From: Psychroserpens luteus
GTDB taxonomy: Bacteria > Bacteroidota > Bacteroidia > Flavobacteriales > Flavobacteriaceae
Assembly: GCF_015319355.1 (NCBI RefSeq)
Contig: NZ_JADILU010000005.1
Span: 310,001 to 374,000 of the forward strand
DNA: 64,000 bases
Direction: 5' to 3'
Part shown: one piece after another, positions 43,730 through 53,587 of the stretch
Numbering within the stretch: position 1 is the first letter of the stretch
How the letters are laid out: each line of letters begins with the position of its first letter
Notes under the pieces: model-generated
What the model saw: only the letters and a program-made list of their open reading frames with translations
Databases searched by the model: none
Told to the model about the DNA's origin: nothing
Made by a program: the position numbers and the translations under genes

Positions 43730-45022
43730 TTAAGAATTCATCAAATCCTCAATCTCATCAGCTTCAATTGGGATATTGCGCATCAAATTAAAAGGTTCTC
43801 CGTTTTCTTGAATTACGACATCGTCTTCTAAACGAATCCCAAAACCTTCCGCAGGAATATAAATCCCAGGTTCTACAGTGAATATATTGTTAGCTTGCAT
43901 TGGTTCTGTTAGAATTCCGTAGTCATGTGTGTCTAATCCAATGTGATGAGATGTTCCATGCATGAAGTATTTTTTGTAAGCTGGCCAATCTTTATCTTCA
44001 TTTTGTACATCGGCTTTATCCAACAACCCAAGACCTAATAATTCCGAAGTCATTAATTTTCCAACCTCAATATGATACTCTGCCCACAATGTTCCTGGTG
44101 TTAATAGTTTTGTTGCTTCGTTCTTAACACGATTCACAGCATTATACACTGCTTTTTGTCTGTCTGTAAAACGTCCAGAAACAGGAATCGTTCTAGACAT
44201 ATCACTCGCATAATTTGCATACTCTGCAGCAACATCAAATAATATTAAATCACCTGCTTTACATTGTTGGTTGTTTTCTATATAATGTAATACATTGGCG
44301 TTATTACCAGAAGCAATAATTGGAGTATAGGCAAAACCTTTAGAGCGATTGTTTAAAAACTCGTGCATAAACTCTGCTTCGATATTAAACTCCCAAATGT
44401 CTGGTTTTACAAAATTTAATATGCGACGAAACCCTTTCTCTGTAATATCACAGGCGTGTTGCATTAAGTCAATTTCAATTTGATCTTTGACTGAACGTAA
44501 TCGTTGTAAAATAGGATTACTTTTCGCAACGCTATGCGCAGGATATTTATCTTTTAACCATTTAGTAAAACGGTCTTCACGAGTTTCGGTTTCTACATTT
44601 GCTCTGTAATGCTCATTCGTATTTATGTAAACGGTATCACATTGCGTCATAAGCTCAAACATGATTTTCTCCATGTCTTTTAGCCAGTAAACTGTTTTGA
44701 TTCCGCTAGTTTGTAATGCTGCTTCTTTGGTTAGTTTTTCACCTTCCCAAACAGCTATGTGCTCATTAGTCTCTGTTAAAAATAAAATCTCTCTATGATT
44801 CTCTTTTGGACAATCAGGGAACAGAACCAAAATACTTTTTTCTTGATCTACTCCACTTAGATAGAAAATATCTCGATGTTGTTCAAAAGGCAAAGTACTA
44901 TCTGCACTTATAGGATAAATATCATTAGAATTAAAAACCGCTAAACTGCTAGGTTTCATTTTTGACATGAAATTTTTTCGGTTTTTTATAAAAAGTGTAC
45001 TATTTATTTTGTCGTATTTCAT
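43730..45022 (-). CDS. pepP: Aminopeptidase P family protein (Xaa-Pro aminopeptidase)
   Basis: 430 residues: AMP_N domain about 1-150 and a pita-bread metallopeptidase domain about 180-420. Metal ligands are visible: the two Asp in LFDVAAEYANYASDMSRT, the His in MHGTSHHIGLDTHD, the Glu in TVEPGIYIP, and the Glu in IRLEDDVVI. It removes N-terminal residues preceding proline, in the cytoplasm. It contains one TTCCGAAG-type motif near 44042. Confidence 0.93.
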   Translation of the reverse strand: MKYDKINSTLFIKNRKNFMSKMKPSSLAVFNSNDIYPISADSTLPFEQHRDIFYLSGVDQEKSILVLFPDCPKENHREILFLTETNEHIAVWEGEKLTKEAALQTSGIKTVYWLKDMEKIMFELMTQCDTVYINTNEHYRANVETETREDRFTKWLKDKYPAHSVAKSNPILQRLRSVKDQIEIDLMQHACDITEKGFRRILNFVKPDIWEFNIEAEFMHEFLNNRSKGFAYTPIIASGNNANVLHYIENNQQCKAGDLILFDVAAEYANYASDMSRTIPVSGRFTDRQKAVYNAVNRVKNEATKLLTPGTLWAEYHIEVGKLMTSELLGLGLLDKADVQNEDKDWPAYKKYFMHGTSHHIGLDTHDYGILTEPMQANNIFTVEPGIYIPAEGFGIRLEDDVVIQENGEPFNLMRNIPIEADEIEDLMNS

Positions 45023-45178
45023 TCGATTATTTTTATTATTTATTTATAGGTCTCATGTTGTTCGCTATTAATCATTCGTTTGAATACTAATACTTTTAAC
45101 ATGCTCGTCTCTTAGTTGTTATTTTATAGTGTAAAGGTAAATAGATTAACTAATTATATCAAATTATCGATTAATTGA

Positions 45179-45186
45179 TATATTTG
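45179..45186 (+). promoter_or_regulatory. Candidate -7 box for the T9SS metalloprotease gene
   Basis: TATATTTG matches TAnnTTTG, 45 bases before the ATG at 45231, giving a leader of about 37 bases. No clear -33 box is seen. Confidence 0.45.
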
Positions 45187-45230
45187 CTCGTTAAAACGCA
45201 TTTTTAAGTCTATTCTCAAATCTATTTAAT

Positions 45231-47036
45231 ATGAAAAAAAACACAAAACCTACTTTATTAATTGCTCTATTTTTAACTATAGCGATGACTTTCACAGCAT
45301 TAGCTCAAGAGCTTATGATTGAAGTACCATTTAGCACACAAGTACAATCGTCTTCTCAAATTATTGAAGGTAAAGTAATTTCAAAGACTTCTTTTTGGGA
45401 TGACAATCACCATAATATTTATACAGTAAACACTATTGAGGTTTACAAAGTTTTTAAAGGACAAACCATTTCTGAAACTCTTGAGATTATTACTCCTGGA
45501 GGATCAGTTGGCAATAACTCTGAAGTTGTAACTCCAAGCCTAACCCTTAATGTAGGAGAGGTTGGTGTTTTTATGCTTCATGAGAACAACATCTCAATTA
45601 CTAATGGTACTTCTCAAAGTAAGTTTAAACCATATGCTTCTTCACAAGGGTTTTACAAATATGATTTAAAAACTAACAACGTCTTTAATCCTTTTATGAG
45701 TAGAGAGGGTATTTCAACTGTATTTCACAACAACATTACCGCATTAACCAATAATCCAAATATTATAGAAGTTTCAAATTTTGATGCTCAACTAGTTTAT
45801 AATAACAGTATCGCAAATCGTGATACTAATGGAGCAATAGGAATAACCAGTTTCTCGCCAACGACTTTAAATGGTGGTGTTAGAGATTTACTTACAATAA
45901 ATGGAATAGGCTTTGGTAACACACAAGGTACTGTCAATTTTAGAGATGCTAATTTTGGAGGTAGTCAATACTTTACAGCTTTAGATACTCAAATAGTGAG
46001 TTGGACTGATTCTCAAATTGTAGTAGAAGTCCCTTCCAGAGCAGGAACAGGTGATATACAAGTTGTTACTTCATTTGATTTTACAACTACATCCAACACT
46101 GATCTTACCATTTTTTATTCTCAAATAAATCCAGCAAATGATACAGATGCTTTTCAATCGCAACATGTAGACCTTAATGGCTCAGGAGGATACACATGGC
46201 AAATGGAAACAAGCTTTGAAGCTAATGCAGCAGCAAATGCATCATTTACTAGAGCTTTTGACTCTTGGGTTTGTACCACTGGTATTAATTGGGAGATTGG
46301 AGCTGCAACAACTGTTGATGTTATCGCAGCAGATGAAATTAATATTATTCGATTTGATAATGGTACAGAATTACCTGAAGGTGTTCTAGGTCGTTGCACA
46401 TCAAGATTTGATGCTTGTGGTAATTTTGCTTCACCTGGAGGAATTGATGTATTCGTAAATGAATTAGACATTGTTTTTAACGATGTGTTTACAGGAAATT
46501 TATCCGTCTTATCTTGGGAATTTGGACCAGGAACAGCAACAGGTTTTGAAGTTGACTTTGAGAGTGTTGCAGTACATGAGTTAGGTCATGGTCATCAATT
46601 AGCTCATATTATTAATTCAGGTGAAGTGATGCATTTCTCAATAGCTAATGGTCAAAATAGTAGAGATCTTGGTGCCAGTGATATCGCTGGAGCAAATGAT
46701 GTTATGGTGAGAAATATTAACAGTCCTGTTTGTAGTGAAGGAGCAATGACAGCATCAGCTTGTTCAACATTAGGAGTAGATGAATTTACCTTATCAAATG
46801 ATATCTCAATATATCCAAATCCAACAAAAAACAATTTAAATATTGCTACGTCTTCAAACTTACAATTGGAGCTAGCAACTATTTTTGATGTAAGAGGAAG
46901 ACAAGTAATTACTAAAAATTTAAATTCAACAAATAGCCTTAATACTATTGATGTAACTCAATTACAAACAGGTGTATACTTTATTAAAATAGATTTAGAA
47001 AATGTATCAACTACAAAGAAATTTATTGTAGAATAG
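45231..47036 (+). CDS. Secreted zinc metalloprotease-like protein with IPT domain and T9SS type A tail
   Basis: 601 residues: signal peptide 1-25 (FTALAQ); an N-terminal beta domain about 30-160; an IPT/TIG domain about 200-290 (ITSFSPTTLNGG, VVEVPSRAGTGDIQVV); a metzincin-like domain about 300-500 with the zinc motif HELGHGHQLAH at about 450-460, which satisfies HExxHxxGxxH-type spacing with Leu/Ala in place of Gly; and a type A T9SS tail over the last 75 residues (IYPNPTKNNLNI, FDVRGRQV, GVYFIKI). It should be exported through T9SS as a surface or extracellular protease or adhesin. The expected Met-turn may be EVMHFS shortly after the zinc motif. Confidence 0.87.
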   Translation: MKKNTKPTLLIALFLTIAMTFTALAQELMIEVPFSTQVQSSSQIIEGKVISKTSFWDDNHHNIYTVNTIEVYKVFKGQTISETLEIITPGGSVGNNSEVVTPSLTLNVGEVGVFMLHENNISITNGTSQSKFKPYASSQGFYKYDLKTNNVFNPFMSREGISTVFHNNITALTNNPNIIEVSNFDAQLVYNNSIANRDTNGAIGITSFSPTTLNGGVRDLLTINGIGFGNTQGTVNFRDANFGGSQYFTALDTQIVSWTDSQIVVEVPSRAGTGDIQVVTSFDFTTTSNTDLTIFYSQINPANDTDAFQSQHVDLNGSGGYTWQMETSFEANAAANASFTRAFDSWVCTTGINWEIGAATTVDVIAADEINIIRFDNGTELPEGVLGRCTSRFDACGNFASPGGIDVFVNELDIVFNDVFTGNLSVLSWEFGPGTATGFEVDFESVAVHELGHGHQLAHIINSGEVMHFSIANGQNSRDLGASDIAGANDVMVRNINSPVCSEGAMTASACSTLGVDEFTLSNDISIYPNPTKNNLNIATSSNLQLELATIFDVRGRQVITKNLNSTNSLNTIDVTQLQTGVYFIKIDLENVSTTKKFIVE

Positions 47037-47058
47037 ATAAAAAACATTATTCAAAAAA

Positions 47059-47096
47059 CAAAAAAGGCGTTCATTTTAAAATGAGCGCCTTTTTTA
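47059..47096 (+). terminator. Rho-independent terminator
   Basis: AAGGCGTTCATTTT and AATGAGCGCCTT pair with one G-T, followed by a T-run, just after the metalloprotease stop. It closes a monocistronic unit. Confidence 0.85.
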
Positions 47097-47214
47097 ATAA
47101 TCACAAGTGAGCTTAATTACTCCTAAACTTTTTTTAAACTTCAATGAGCTATATTTATTACCTTTAGGTTTCTGAATTCATAATTTCAAATCAGACCAAT
47201 CAAAACCACCCATT

Positions 47215-50052
47215 ATGTTAAAGTACATCTGTTATTTTATTTTTGGAGCAACGCTAATAGCTAATGCCCAACAAACGTCAACCTCATCGCAAATTATAGA
47301 AGATGCGTTAAATAAAAAGGAACAACTCACAAAAACGTCTTTAGTGAAAAATGTTGCTTTCAAAAATATAGGACCAACAGTCATGAGTGGTCGCGTTACT
47401 GATTTGGCAGTAAATCCAGAAAACTCGACAGAATTTTACGTTGGCTATGCTTCAGGAGGCGTTTGGCACACTATTAATAATGGAACCACTTTTTCTCCAA
47501 TTTTAGATACTTCGGAAACTCAAAACGTGGGAGATATTGCTGTTGATTGGAAAACGAGAACCATTTGGGTTGGTACTGGAGAAAATAACGCATCACGCTC
47601 CAGCTATGCAGGAATTGGCGTTTTAAAATCAACAGATAATGGTAAAACTTGGCAAAACATGGGACTCAAAGATTCTCATCATATAGGTCGCATACTAATC
47701 AATCCCAATAATCCTGATGAAGTTGTCGTTGGTGCCACTGGTCATTTATACTCTCCAAACCAAGAACGTGGGATCTATAAAACAACAGATGGCGGAAACA
47801 CATGGTCACAAAAATTATTTGTTGATGATATGAGCGGAATCATAGATGTACAAACCAATCCCAATAATTACAATTTGATGTTTGCATCCTCATGGACCAA
47901 AGATAGAAAAGCATGGAATTTTGATGGTAATGGAAATAATTCTGCAATCTATAAAAGTACAGATGCTGGTAACACATGGACTAAAGTTTCTACGGAAAAA
48001 AGTGGTTTCCCAACTGGTCAAGGTGTTGGTAGAATTGGATTAGCAGTTTACGATGATAATATTGTTTATGCGGTTCATGATAGTCAGTTTCGTAGACCTT
48101 CCGAAGAAAAAAAAGAAAGCTCAAACCTATTGTCAAAAGATGATTTTAAAACGATGACTACTGATGATTTTCTAAAATTAGAAGACAAAAAATTGAATGG
48201 CTATTTGAAAATGAATGGCTTTCAAGAAAAATATAGAGCAGAAAACGTCAAACAAATGGTGAGAAGCGGTAATGTAAAGCCAATTGATCTTGCTAATTAT
48301 TTAGAAGATGCCAATTCTATGTTATTTGACACACCTGTTATTGGTACCGAAGTTTATAAAAGTACAGATGGTGGCATCACTTGGAAAAAAACGCACGACG
48401 ATTACTTAGATGATATTTACTATAGTTACGGTTATTATTTTGGTCATATTTATGTAGCTCCAAATAATGCAGACAATATTTACATTTATGGTGTGCCAAT
48501 CGTTAAATCTAAAGATGGAGGTAAAACATACACATCTATTAGCGCCGAAAATGTACATGCCGATCATCACGCACTTTGGATCAATCCGAAAAATCCAAAT
48601 CACTTAATTAATGGTAATGATGGTGGTGTAAATATCACGTATGATGATGGTGAAAATTGGATTAAAAACAATTCACCTTCAGTTGGTCAATTTTATGCTA
48701 TTAATGTAGATAATGAGCAACCATATAATGTATATGGTGGTTTACAAGATAATGGTGTTTGGAAAGGCCCTTTTGGTGCTCCTGAAGATAAATATTGGCA
48801 TCAAAGTGGTCAATACCCTTGGAAAAGCATTATGGGTGGCGACGGAATGCAAATTCAAATTGATAGTAGAGATCACAACGTTGTTTATACAGGTTATCAA
48901 TTTGGAAATTACTACAGACTTAATCTAAAAACTGACGAGCAAACTTACATCCAACCTAAACATGAATTGGGAGAAAATCCGTATCGTTTTAATTGGCAAA
49001 CTCCAATTTTACTCTCACCTCACAATCAGGACATTTTATATTTAGGTGGAAATAAACTCATGCGTTCTATGAATCAAGGAACCAATTTTACAGCTATTTC
49101 TGGTGATCTCACAAATGGTGGCAAAAAAGGAAATGTAGCTTATGGTACATTAACAACTATTAGTGAATCTCCTTTTCAATTTGGATTGATTTATACAGGT
49201 AGTGATGATGGCCTAATCCATGTCACCAATGATGGTGGAGGAAACTGGAGAAATATTTCTAACGCATTACCAAAAGACCCTTGGGTAAGTCGTGTCATAG
49301 CTTCACAGCATAAAAAAGAGCGTGTATACGCAACATTAAACGGTTACCGTTTTGATGATTTTAAAGTATATGCGTATATGAGTGATGATTATGGAAAAAC
49401 CTGGGAAGACATAAGTTCAAATATTCCAACCTCTCCTGTTAATGTGATTAGAGAAGATTCTGAAAATGAAAATATACTCTATTTGGGAACAGATAATGGT
49501 GCTTATATATCTTTCAATAATGGAACGAGCTGGGAAGCTTTTAGCAACGGACTTCCAAATGTTGCAGTACACGATATTGTGATTCAACCAGAAGCAAAAC
49601 ATTTATTGATTGGAACACATGGTAGAAGCATTTACCAGACAGACATTGAGCCTTTACAACAAATGAGTAGTGACATGCAATCTAAAAACACTACGCTTTT
49701 TAAAGCTAATGGTACAAGATACTCTTCACGTTGGGGAAGTGCGTGGAGCAAATGGTTTGATGCTTATGAGCCAGAAATAGACATCACTTTTTATTCTAAT
49801 GTTTCCGAAGAAAAAACGATTAAAATTTATTCTGAAAAAGGAGCACTTTTAAACGAAATGAAAGTTACAGCAGATAAAGGTTTTAACTATACAACTTATG
49901 ATTTAACAGTTACTGAAAAAGGTAGAAAAGCATTATTAAAAGAAAATACTAGTATAGACATTAATAAGGCTAAAAATGACAAGTATTATGTACCAAAAGG
50001 AGTTTACACCATTCAAATTAATGATGAGAAAACAACATTTGAGGTTAAATAA
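47215..50052 (+). CDS. Exported BNR/sortilin-like beta-propeller protein
   Basis: 945 residues with a signal peptide (1-18, ATLIANAQ). At least eight Asp-box/BNR repeats of the form STDNGKTWQN, TTDGGNTWSQ, STDAGNTWTK, STDGGITWKK, NDGGGNWRN and SDDYGKTWED mark a sortilin/VPS10-like or photosystem-assembly-factor-like propeller over about 45-800. A beta domain follows at about 820-945. There is no T9SS tail, so it probably remains periplasmic or on the membrane. Related Bacteroidetes proteins are annotated as glycosyl hydrolases, but no catalytic sialidase residues can be named here; the function is unknown. Confidence 0.85.
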   Translation: MLKYICYFIFGATLIANAQQTSTSSQIIEDALNKKEQLTKTSLVKNVAFKNIGPTVMSGRVTDLAVNPENSTEFYVGYASGGVWHTINNGTTFSPILDTSETQNVGDIAVDWKTRTIWVGTGENNASRSSYAGIGVLKSTDNGKTWQNMGLKDSHHIGRILINPNNPDEVVVGATGHLYSPNQERGIYKTTDGGNTWSQKLFVDDMSGIIDVQTNPNNYNLMFASSWTKDRKAWNFDGNGNNSAIYKSTDAGNTWTKVSTEKSGFPTGQGVGRIGLAVYDDNIVYAVHDSQFRRPSEEKKESSNLLSKDDFKTMTTDDFLKLEDKKLNGYLKMNGFQEKYRAENVKQMVRSGNVKPIDLANYLEDANSMLFDTPVIGTEVYKSTDGGITWKKTHDDYLDDIYYSYGYYFGHIYVAPNNADNIYIYGVPIVKSKDGGKTYTSISAENVHADHHALWINPKNPNHLINGNDGGVNITYDDGENWIKNNSPSVGQFYAINVDNEQPYNVYGGLQDNGVWKGPFGAPEDKYWHQSGQYPWKSIMGGDGMQIQIDSRDHNVVYTGYQFGNYYRLNLKTDEQTYIQPKHELGENPYRFNWQTPILLSPHNQDILYLGGNKLMRSMNQGTNFTAISGDLTNGGKKGNVAYGTLTTISESPFQFGLIYTGSDDGLIHVTNDGGGNWRNISNALPKDPWVSRVIASQHKKERVYATLNGYRFDDFKVYAYMSDDYGKTWEDISSNIPTSPVNVIREDSENENILYLGTDNGAYISFNNGTSWEAFSNGLPNVAVHDIVIQPEAKHLLIGTHGRSIYQTDIEPLQQMSSDMQSKNTTLFKANGTRYSSRWGSAWSKWFDAYEPEIDITFYSNVSEEKTIKIYSEKGALLNEMKVTADKGFNYTTYDLTVTEKGRKALLKENTSIDINKAKNDKYYVPKGVYTIQINDEKTTFEVK

Positions 50053-50111
50053 TCGTTTGGATATAGATTTTCTGTTTTTTTAAAATTGTACATTAAATGT
50101 AATCTAACCAA

Positions 50112-50615
50112 ATGTCAAAATTCATTGAATTAAAAGACTTATATCATTTTAATGGTAAATTCATTTATGATAATTTCATTTTTAGAAATTTAAAACGAAT
50201 TGAGTTTTTAAGTGATTTATCAAATGAATTAACATTTTTGGATATTTCTAAGCAAAACATCAAAGACAAAGTATTCATTATAAACAGAACAAATTGTGAG
50301 ATTATTTTAAAAGGAAATAAAAATTATGACTTTGAAATAATCGATTCTGGGAAGAATGAGAATTGGAAATTTCATAATCCAATAAAACATATTGGATTTT
50401 CAAATAAATCATTTTATAAATCTAAAAATTCGGAAGTTAAACTTATCAGCAACGGATTTGGGAATATGGTTTATTCCAATAATAATTTTGTTGGTAGAAT
50501 TAGAAGAAAAAAAATTGACATCAAAGATGAGAATTACATCAATATTTTAATCGGAATTTGTTGCGTTGATATAATTTCCAATGATATTTATAAATTAAAC
50601 GAAACAAATGATTAA
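50112..50615 (+). CDS. Hypothetical protein, very AT-rich gene
   Basis: 167 residues, no signal peptide or membrane segment, rich in Lys, Asn, Ile and Phe. The alternation of short hydrophobic stretches suggests a beta-sandwich (KRIEFLSDLSNELTFLDIS, NENWKFHNPIKHIGF, FVGRIRRKKIDIKDENYINILIGI), a layout like the LURP/scramblase superfamily, but this is weak. It lies between the BNR protein and an AraC regulator, with nothing to show co-function. Composition differs from the flanking genes, which may mean recent acquisition. Confidence 0.5.
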   Translation: MSKFIELKDLYHFNGKFIYDNFIFRNLKRIEFLSDLSNELTFLDISKQNIKDKVFIINRTNCEIILKGNKNYDFEIIDSGKNENWKFHNPIKHIGFSNKSFYKSKNSEVKLISNGFGNMVYSNNNFVGRIRRKKIDIKDENYINILIGICCVDIISNDIYKLNETND

Positions 50616-50650
50616 AAATCATACGATAGTAACTTTTCAATAGCATTGAA

Positions 50651-51493
50651 ATGCCAAAAGAAACCTATAAAACATTAAAACCTAAAAGCGATGTACTATC
50701 CAAATACATCGCTTATTATTATTTTAATGCTTCTAAAGAAAATGATTACACAAAATCATTTATTTTTTATCCGCATTATAGAAATTCTATAACGGTTTAT
50801 AAAAATTCTGAAATCAGTTTTAATGGCAATGCTTCTAAAGTAATTCCTAGTACACATAAAGATTTTGAAATAATTTACACAGGAATTCATCCCAATAGTC
50901 GGTCTGGAAAAATCATTGCACCTTTTGATAAGATTGGCATCGTTTTTCAGCCTTTAGGGCTTAATAATTTTTTAGTAGAATCGCTTACTTCTGTCATTAC
51001 TGAAGATCCAAAACCTAATTTTAATTACTTCGGAAATGACTTCGCTTTTATTTTAGATCAAGTCTATAAAACTACAGATTTTGATAAAAAAGTAAACCTA
51101 TTAGATTCCTTTTTTAAACAGAAGATTCAACCTTTTAAAGACAACCGTCTTATCGAAGCTATAGATTTAATGTTTAAAGGAGATTTGAATGTTTTAGAGA
51201 TTTCCGAAGCACTGAACATCAACCGAAAAACGTTGCTTCGCATTTTCAATAAACACCTCAACTGCTCACCAAAAGAATTTTCTAATCTCGTGAAGTTTAG
51301 AAAAGCAATCAACACTTATCAAGAACATAAACCTGCATTAACCGATTTAGCATATCAAAATGACTATTATGATCAGTCAGATTTTATAAAGCATTTTAAA
51401 AAAGTGACTGGTTTTAATCCTAAAAAATTCTTTGGTAATTTATCTCACTTAGGAACCGAAGATACTTTTTGGACAGTTTTAAAGTCTAAATAA
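50651..51493 (+). CDS. AraC-family transcriptional regulator
   Basis: 280 residues: an N-terminal sensing domain about 1-165 of the DUF6597-type seen in many Bacteroidetes AraC proteins (SKYIAYYYFNASK), and a C-terminal double helix-turn-helix about 180-270. The first HTH is LEISEALNINRKTLLRIF and the second LTDLAYQNDYYDQSDFIKHF with GFNPKKFF at the end, the standard AraC signature. The target is unknown; the next gene, a lipoprotein, starts 76 bases later in the same direction and is a candidate. It contains two TTCCGAAG-type motifs. Confidence 0.9.
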   Translation: MPKETYKTLKPKSDVLSKYIAYYYFNASKENDYTKSFIFYPHYRNSITVYKNSEISFNGNASKVIPSTHKDFEIIYTGIHPNSRSGKIIAPFDKIGIVFQPLGLNNFLVESLTSVITEDPKPNFNYFGNDFAFILDQVYKTTDFDKKVNLLDSFFKQKIQPFKDNRLIEAIDLMFKGDLNVLEISEALNINRKTLLRIFNKHLNCSPKEFSNLVKFRKAINTYQEHKPALTDLAYQNDYYDQSDFIKHFKKVTGFNPKKFFGNLSHLGTEDTFWTVLKSK

Positions 51494-51568
51494 TAGACCT
51501 GTCCCATTTATCCTATTATTTAAGATTTTATACACTTAGGTTTGTATGGTATACAAGCTAAAAAGCTC

Positions 51569-52252
51569 ATGAATAAAATCTTCACCATAATTAGTGTTTG
51601 TTTCATTACAATGGCATGTAAAGAAACGCCTAAAGAGGTCGTAATTAACGAAAGCAAAATAGCGTTCAATCAAGCTCTAGTTGATGAACTCAAAAAAATG
51701 GTTGAAACAGATCAAGTAGCAGCTTACATTCCGCAAGGAAAACACAAAGAATTATCTGAAGAAGATTGGAATACATTTAAAGACAGTGTATTTACAACTC
51801 ACGAAAAACGACTTCAAGACATTTTTAATAAAAACGGATTTGTTGGATATGATTTAGCAGGAGAAGAAGGCTCTAAAAATTTCTGGTTAATGGTTCAACA
51901 TTGTGACCATAATCCAGATTTTCAAAATAAGGTATTAGAAAAAATGAAAATTGAAGTTGGTAATAAAAATGCCAAACCGAGTAATTATGGTCTTTTAGTT
52001 GATCGTGTTAATCTCAATACAGGAAAAGCTCAGGTTTATGGCACTCAAGTCACCTATAATTTTAACACAGGACAAGCCTATCCCAAAACACTTGAAGACA
52101 GCATTAATGTCAATAAAAGAAGAAAATCTATTGGTCTTGAACCTTTAGAAGTGTATTTAAATGAAATGACCAAGATGCATTTTAGAATGAACAAAGAAGG
52201 TTATTTAAAAGAAAAAGGGATTATAGAACCAAAACTATACGCAACAAACTAA
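51569..52252 (+). CDS. DUF6624 family lipoprotein
   Basis: About 227 residues from the ATG at 51569, which gives a standard lipoprotein signal (MNKIFTIISVCFITMAC); an upstream ATG at 51542 would place a polar stretch before it. The C-terminal half shows the DUF6624 pattern: FWLMVQHCDHNPDFQNKVL, LLVDRVNLNTGKAQVYGTQ, and RRKSIGLEPLEVYL. The family is widespread (also in actinobacteria) and has no established function. The gene follows the AraC regulator in the same direction. Confidence 0.8.
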   Translation: MNKIFTIISVCFITMACKETPKEVVINESKIAFNQALVDELKKMVETDQVAAYIPQGKHKELSEEDWNTFKDSVFTTHEKRLQDIFNKNGFVGYDLAGEEGSKNFWLMVQHCDHNPDFQNKVLEKMKIEVGNKNAKPSNYGLLVDRVNLNTGKAQVYGTQVTYNFNTGQAYPKTLEDSINVNKRRKSIGLEPLEVYLNEMTKMHFRMNKEGYLKEKGIIEPKLYATN

Positions 52253-52313
52253 TTTCAATTCATCAATTTAATTTTATAGAATAACAATTACATCATCATC
52301 AAAAAACGACATT

Positions 52314-53537
52314 ATGAAAATCAATATCTTAATCATATTTACAATATTATCTTTTTACTCTTCATTTTCTCAAGACTATTCTGGGATTTCAAAAACGCAC
52401 AAATTTGATTCAAAAGCATTTGAAGCAGAGCGTGAAATTCATGTTTATCTTCCATTTTCTTATACTGAAAATAAGACTCAAAAATACCCAACAATCTATT
52501 TGTTTGACGGTCAATTTGATGCGCTTTTTGATATGACAAGTAGCACTATGGATTACATGTCTCAAGTTGGAGAATTTAACGAATACATTATTGTTGGTAT
52601 TAAAACAACCCAACGTGCACGAGAGTTTACACCAATGTACACAGATGAAAAAACACAAGAAGGTTGGGGAGAAACCAAAGTTGGAGAAGCACACATTCTA
52701 GAAAACCATTTACAAAATGAAGTTTTCCCATTAATTGAAAAAACATATAGAACACAACCTTTTAGATTAGCAATTGGACATTCTCTTGGTGGCACATTTG
52801 TACTTAATTCTTTATTGAGTAAACCAGCGTTTTTTCAGGCTGTAATTGCTATTAGTCCTAATTTAATGTATGACAATAGACAAATAAATAACCGTTTTGA
52901 CACCTATTTTAAAACTCACGACACTTTAAAGAAATTCATTTATGTGTCTGCTGGAACGGTTGGTGATATGGAAAACAACTTTAGAAAAGCTTCAGGAAAT
53001 TTAGACGCAATTATTAAGTACCATAACCCAAAACACTTAGAATATCACTTTAAAGTTTTAGAAGGAGAAAATCATTCTACAACTCCTATTTACACTATTA
53101 ATAGAGCGTTTTCTGAAATGGCTAAAATATGGACGATTTCCGAAGAAAAATTAGAAGATTTAATTAAGGATGAGAGTGTTTTATTTGTTGATGATCTTAA
53201 ATCGTTTTATTCTCAACTTTCAGAATTTGCAGGTTATGAGGTTTTACCTTCCGTAGATCAAATTAACACCTTTGGTTATGATTGTTTGTATTACAAAAAA
53301 AACGACGAGGCATTAAGTGTTTTTAATTGGGCCATTTCATTATATCCAGACAATGCAAATCTTTATGATAGTACAGCAGAGGCCTATTTAAAATCTGGTA
53401 ATAATAAAGAAGCCAAACGCTATTATCAAAAAGCATTGGATGTTTTAGAAAACACGAAAGATGATTATGATGATGAGTCTTATGCCTACTATAAATCTAT
53501 GTTTATAAAGAATCGTGATGCGGTAGAAAAATCATAA
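52314..53537 (+). CDS. Exported alpha/beta-hydrolase esterase with C-terminal TPR
   Basis: 407 residues: signal peptide 1-19 (YSSFSQ), esterase D/IroE-like domain about 22-290 with YLFDGQFDALFD, nucleophile GHSLGGTFV at about 160 and catalytic His in EGENHSTTP, then TPR helices about 325-400 (YKKNDEALSVFNWAI, KSGNNKEAKRYYQKAL). The length and layout equal those of the protein at 30056-31279, so the two are paralogues, but this copy has no PadR partner. The substrate is unknown. Confidence 0.85.
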   Translation: MKINILIIFTILSFYSSFSQDYSGISKTHKFDSKAFEAEREIHVYLPFSYTENKTQKYPTIYLFDGQFDALFDMTSSTMDYMSQVGEFNEYIIVGIKTTQRAREFTPMYTDEKTQEGWGETKVGEAHILENHLQNEVFPLIEKTYRTQPFRLAIGHSLGGTFVLNSLLSKPAFFQAVIAISPNLMYDNRQINNRFDTYFKTHDTLKKFIYVSAGTVGDMENNFRKASGNLDAIIKYHNPKHLEYHFKVLEGENHSTTPIYTINRAFSEMAKIWTISEEKLEDLIKDESVLFVDDLKSFYSQLSEFAGYEVLPSVDQINTFGYDCLYYKKNDEALSVFNWAISLYPDNANLYDSTAEAYLKSGNNKEAKRYYQKALDVLENTKDDYDDESYAYYKSMFIKNRDAVEKS

Positions 53538-53587
53538 ATTCAATACTTTTTTAATACTTTTAGAGTTATATAAAAAACTCTAAATCA

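Noticed and set aside
52339-52795. Three minus-strand frames over the 5' part of the second esterase gene
   Set aside because: They overlap each other and a signal-peptide-bearing esterase with all catalytic motifs; shadow frames.
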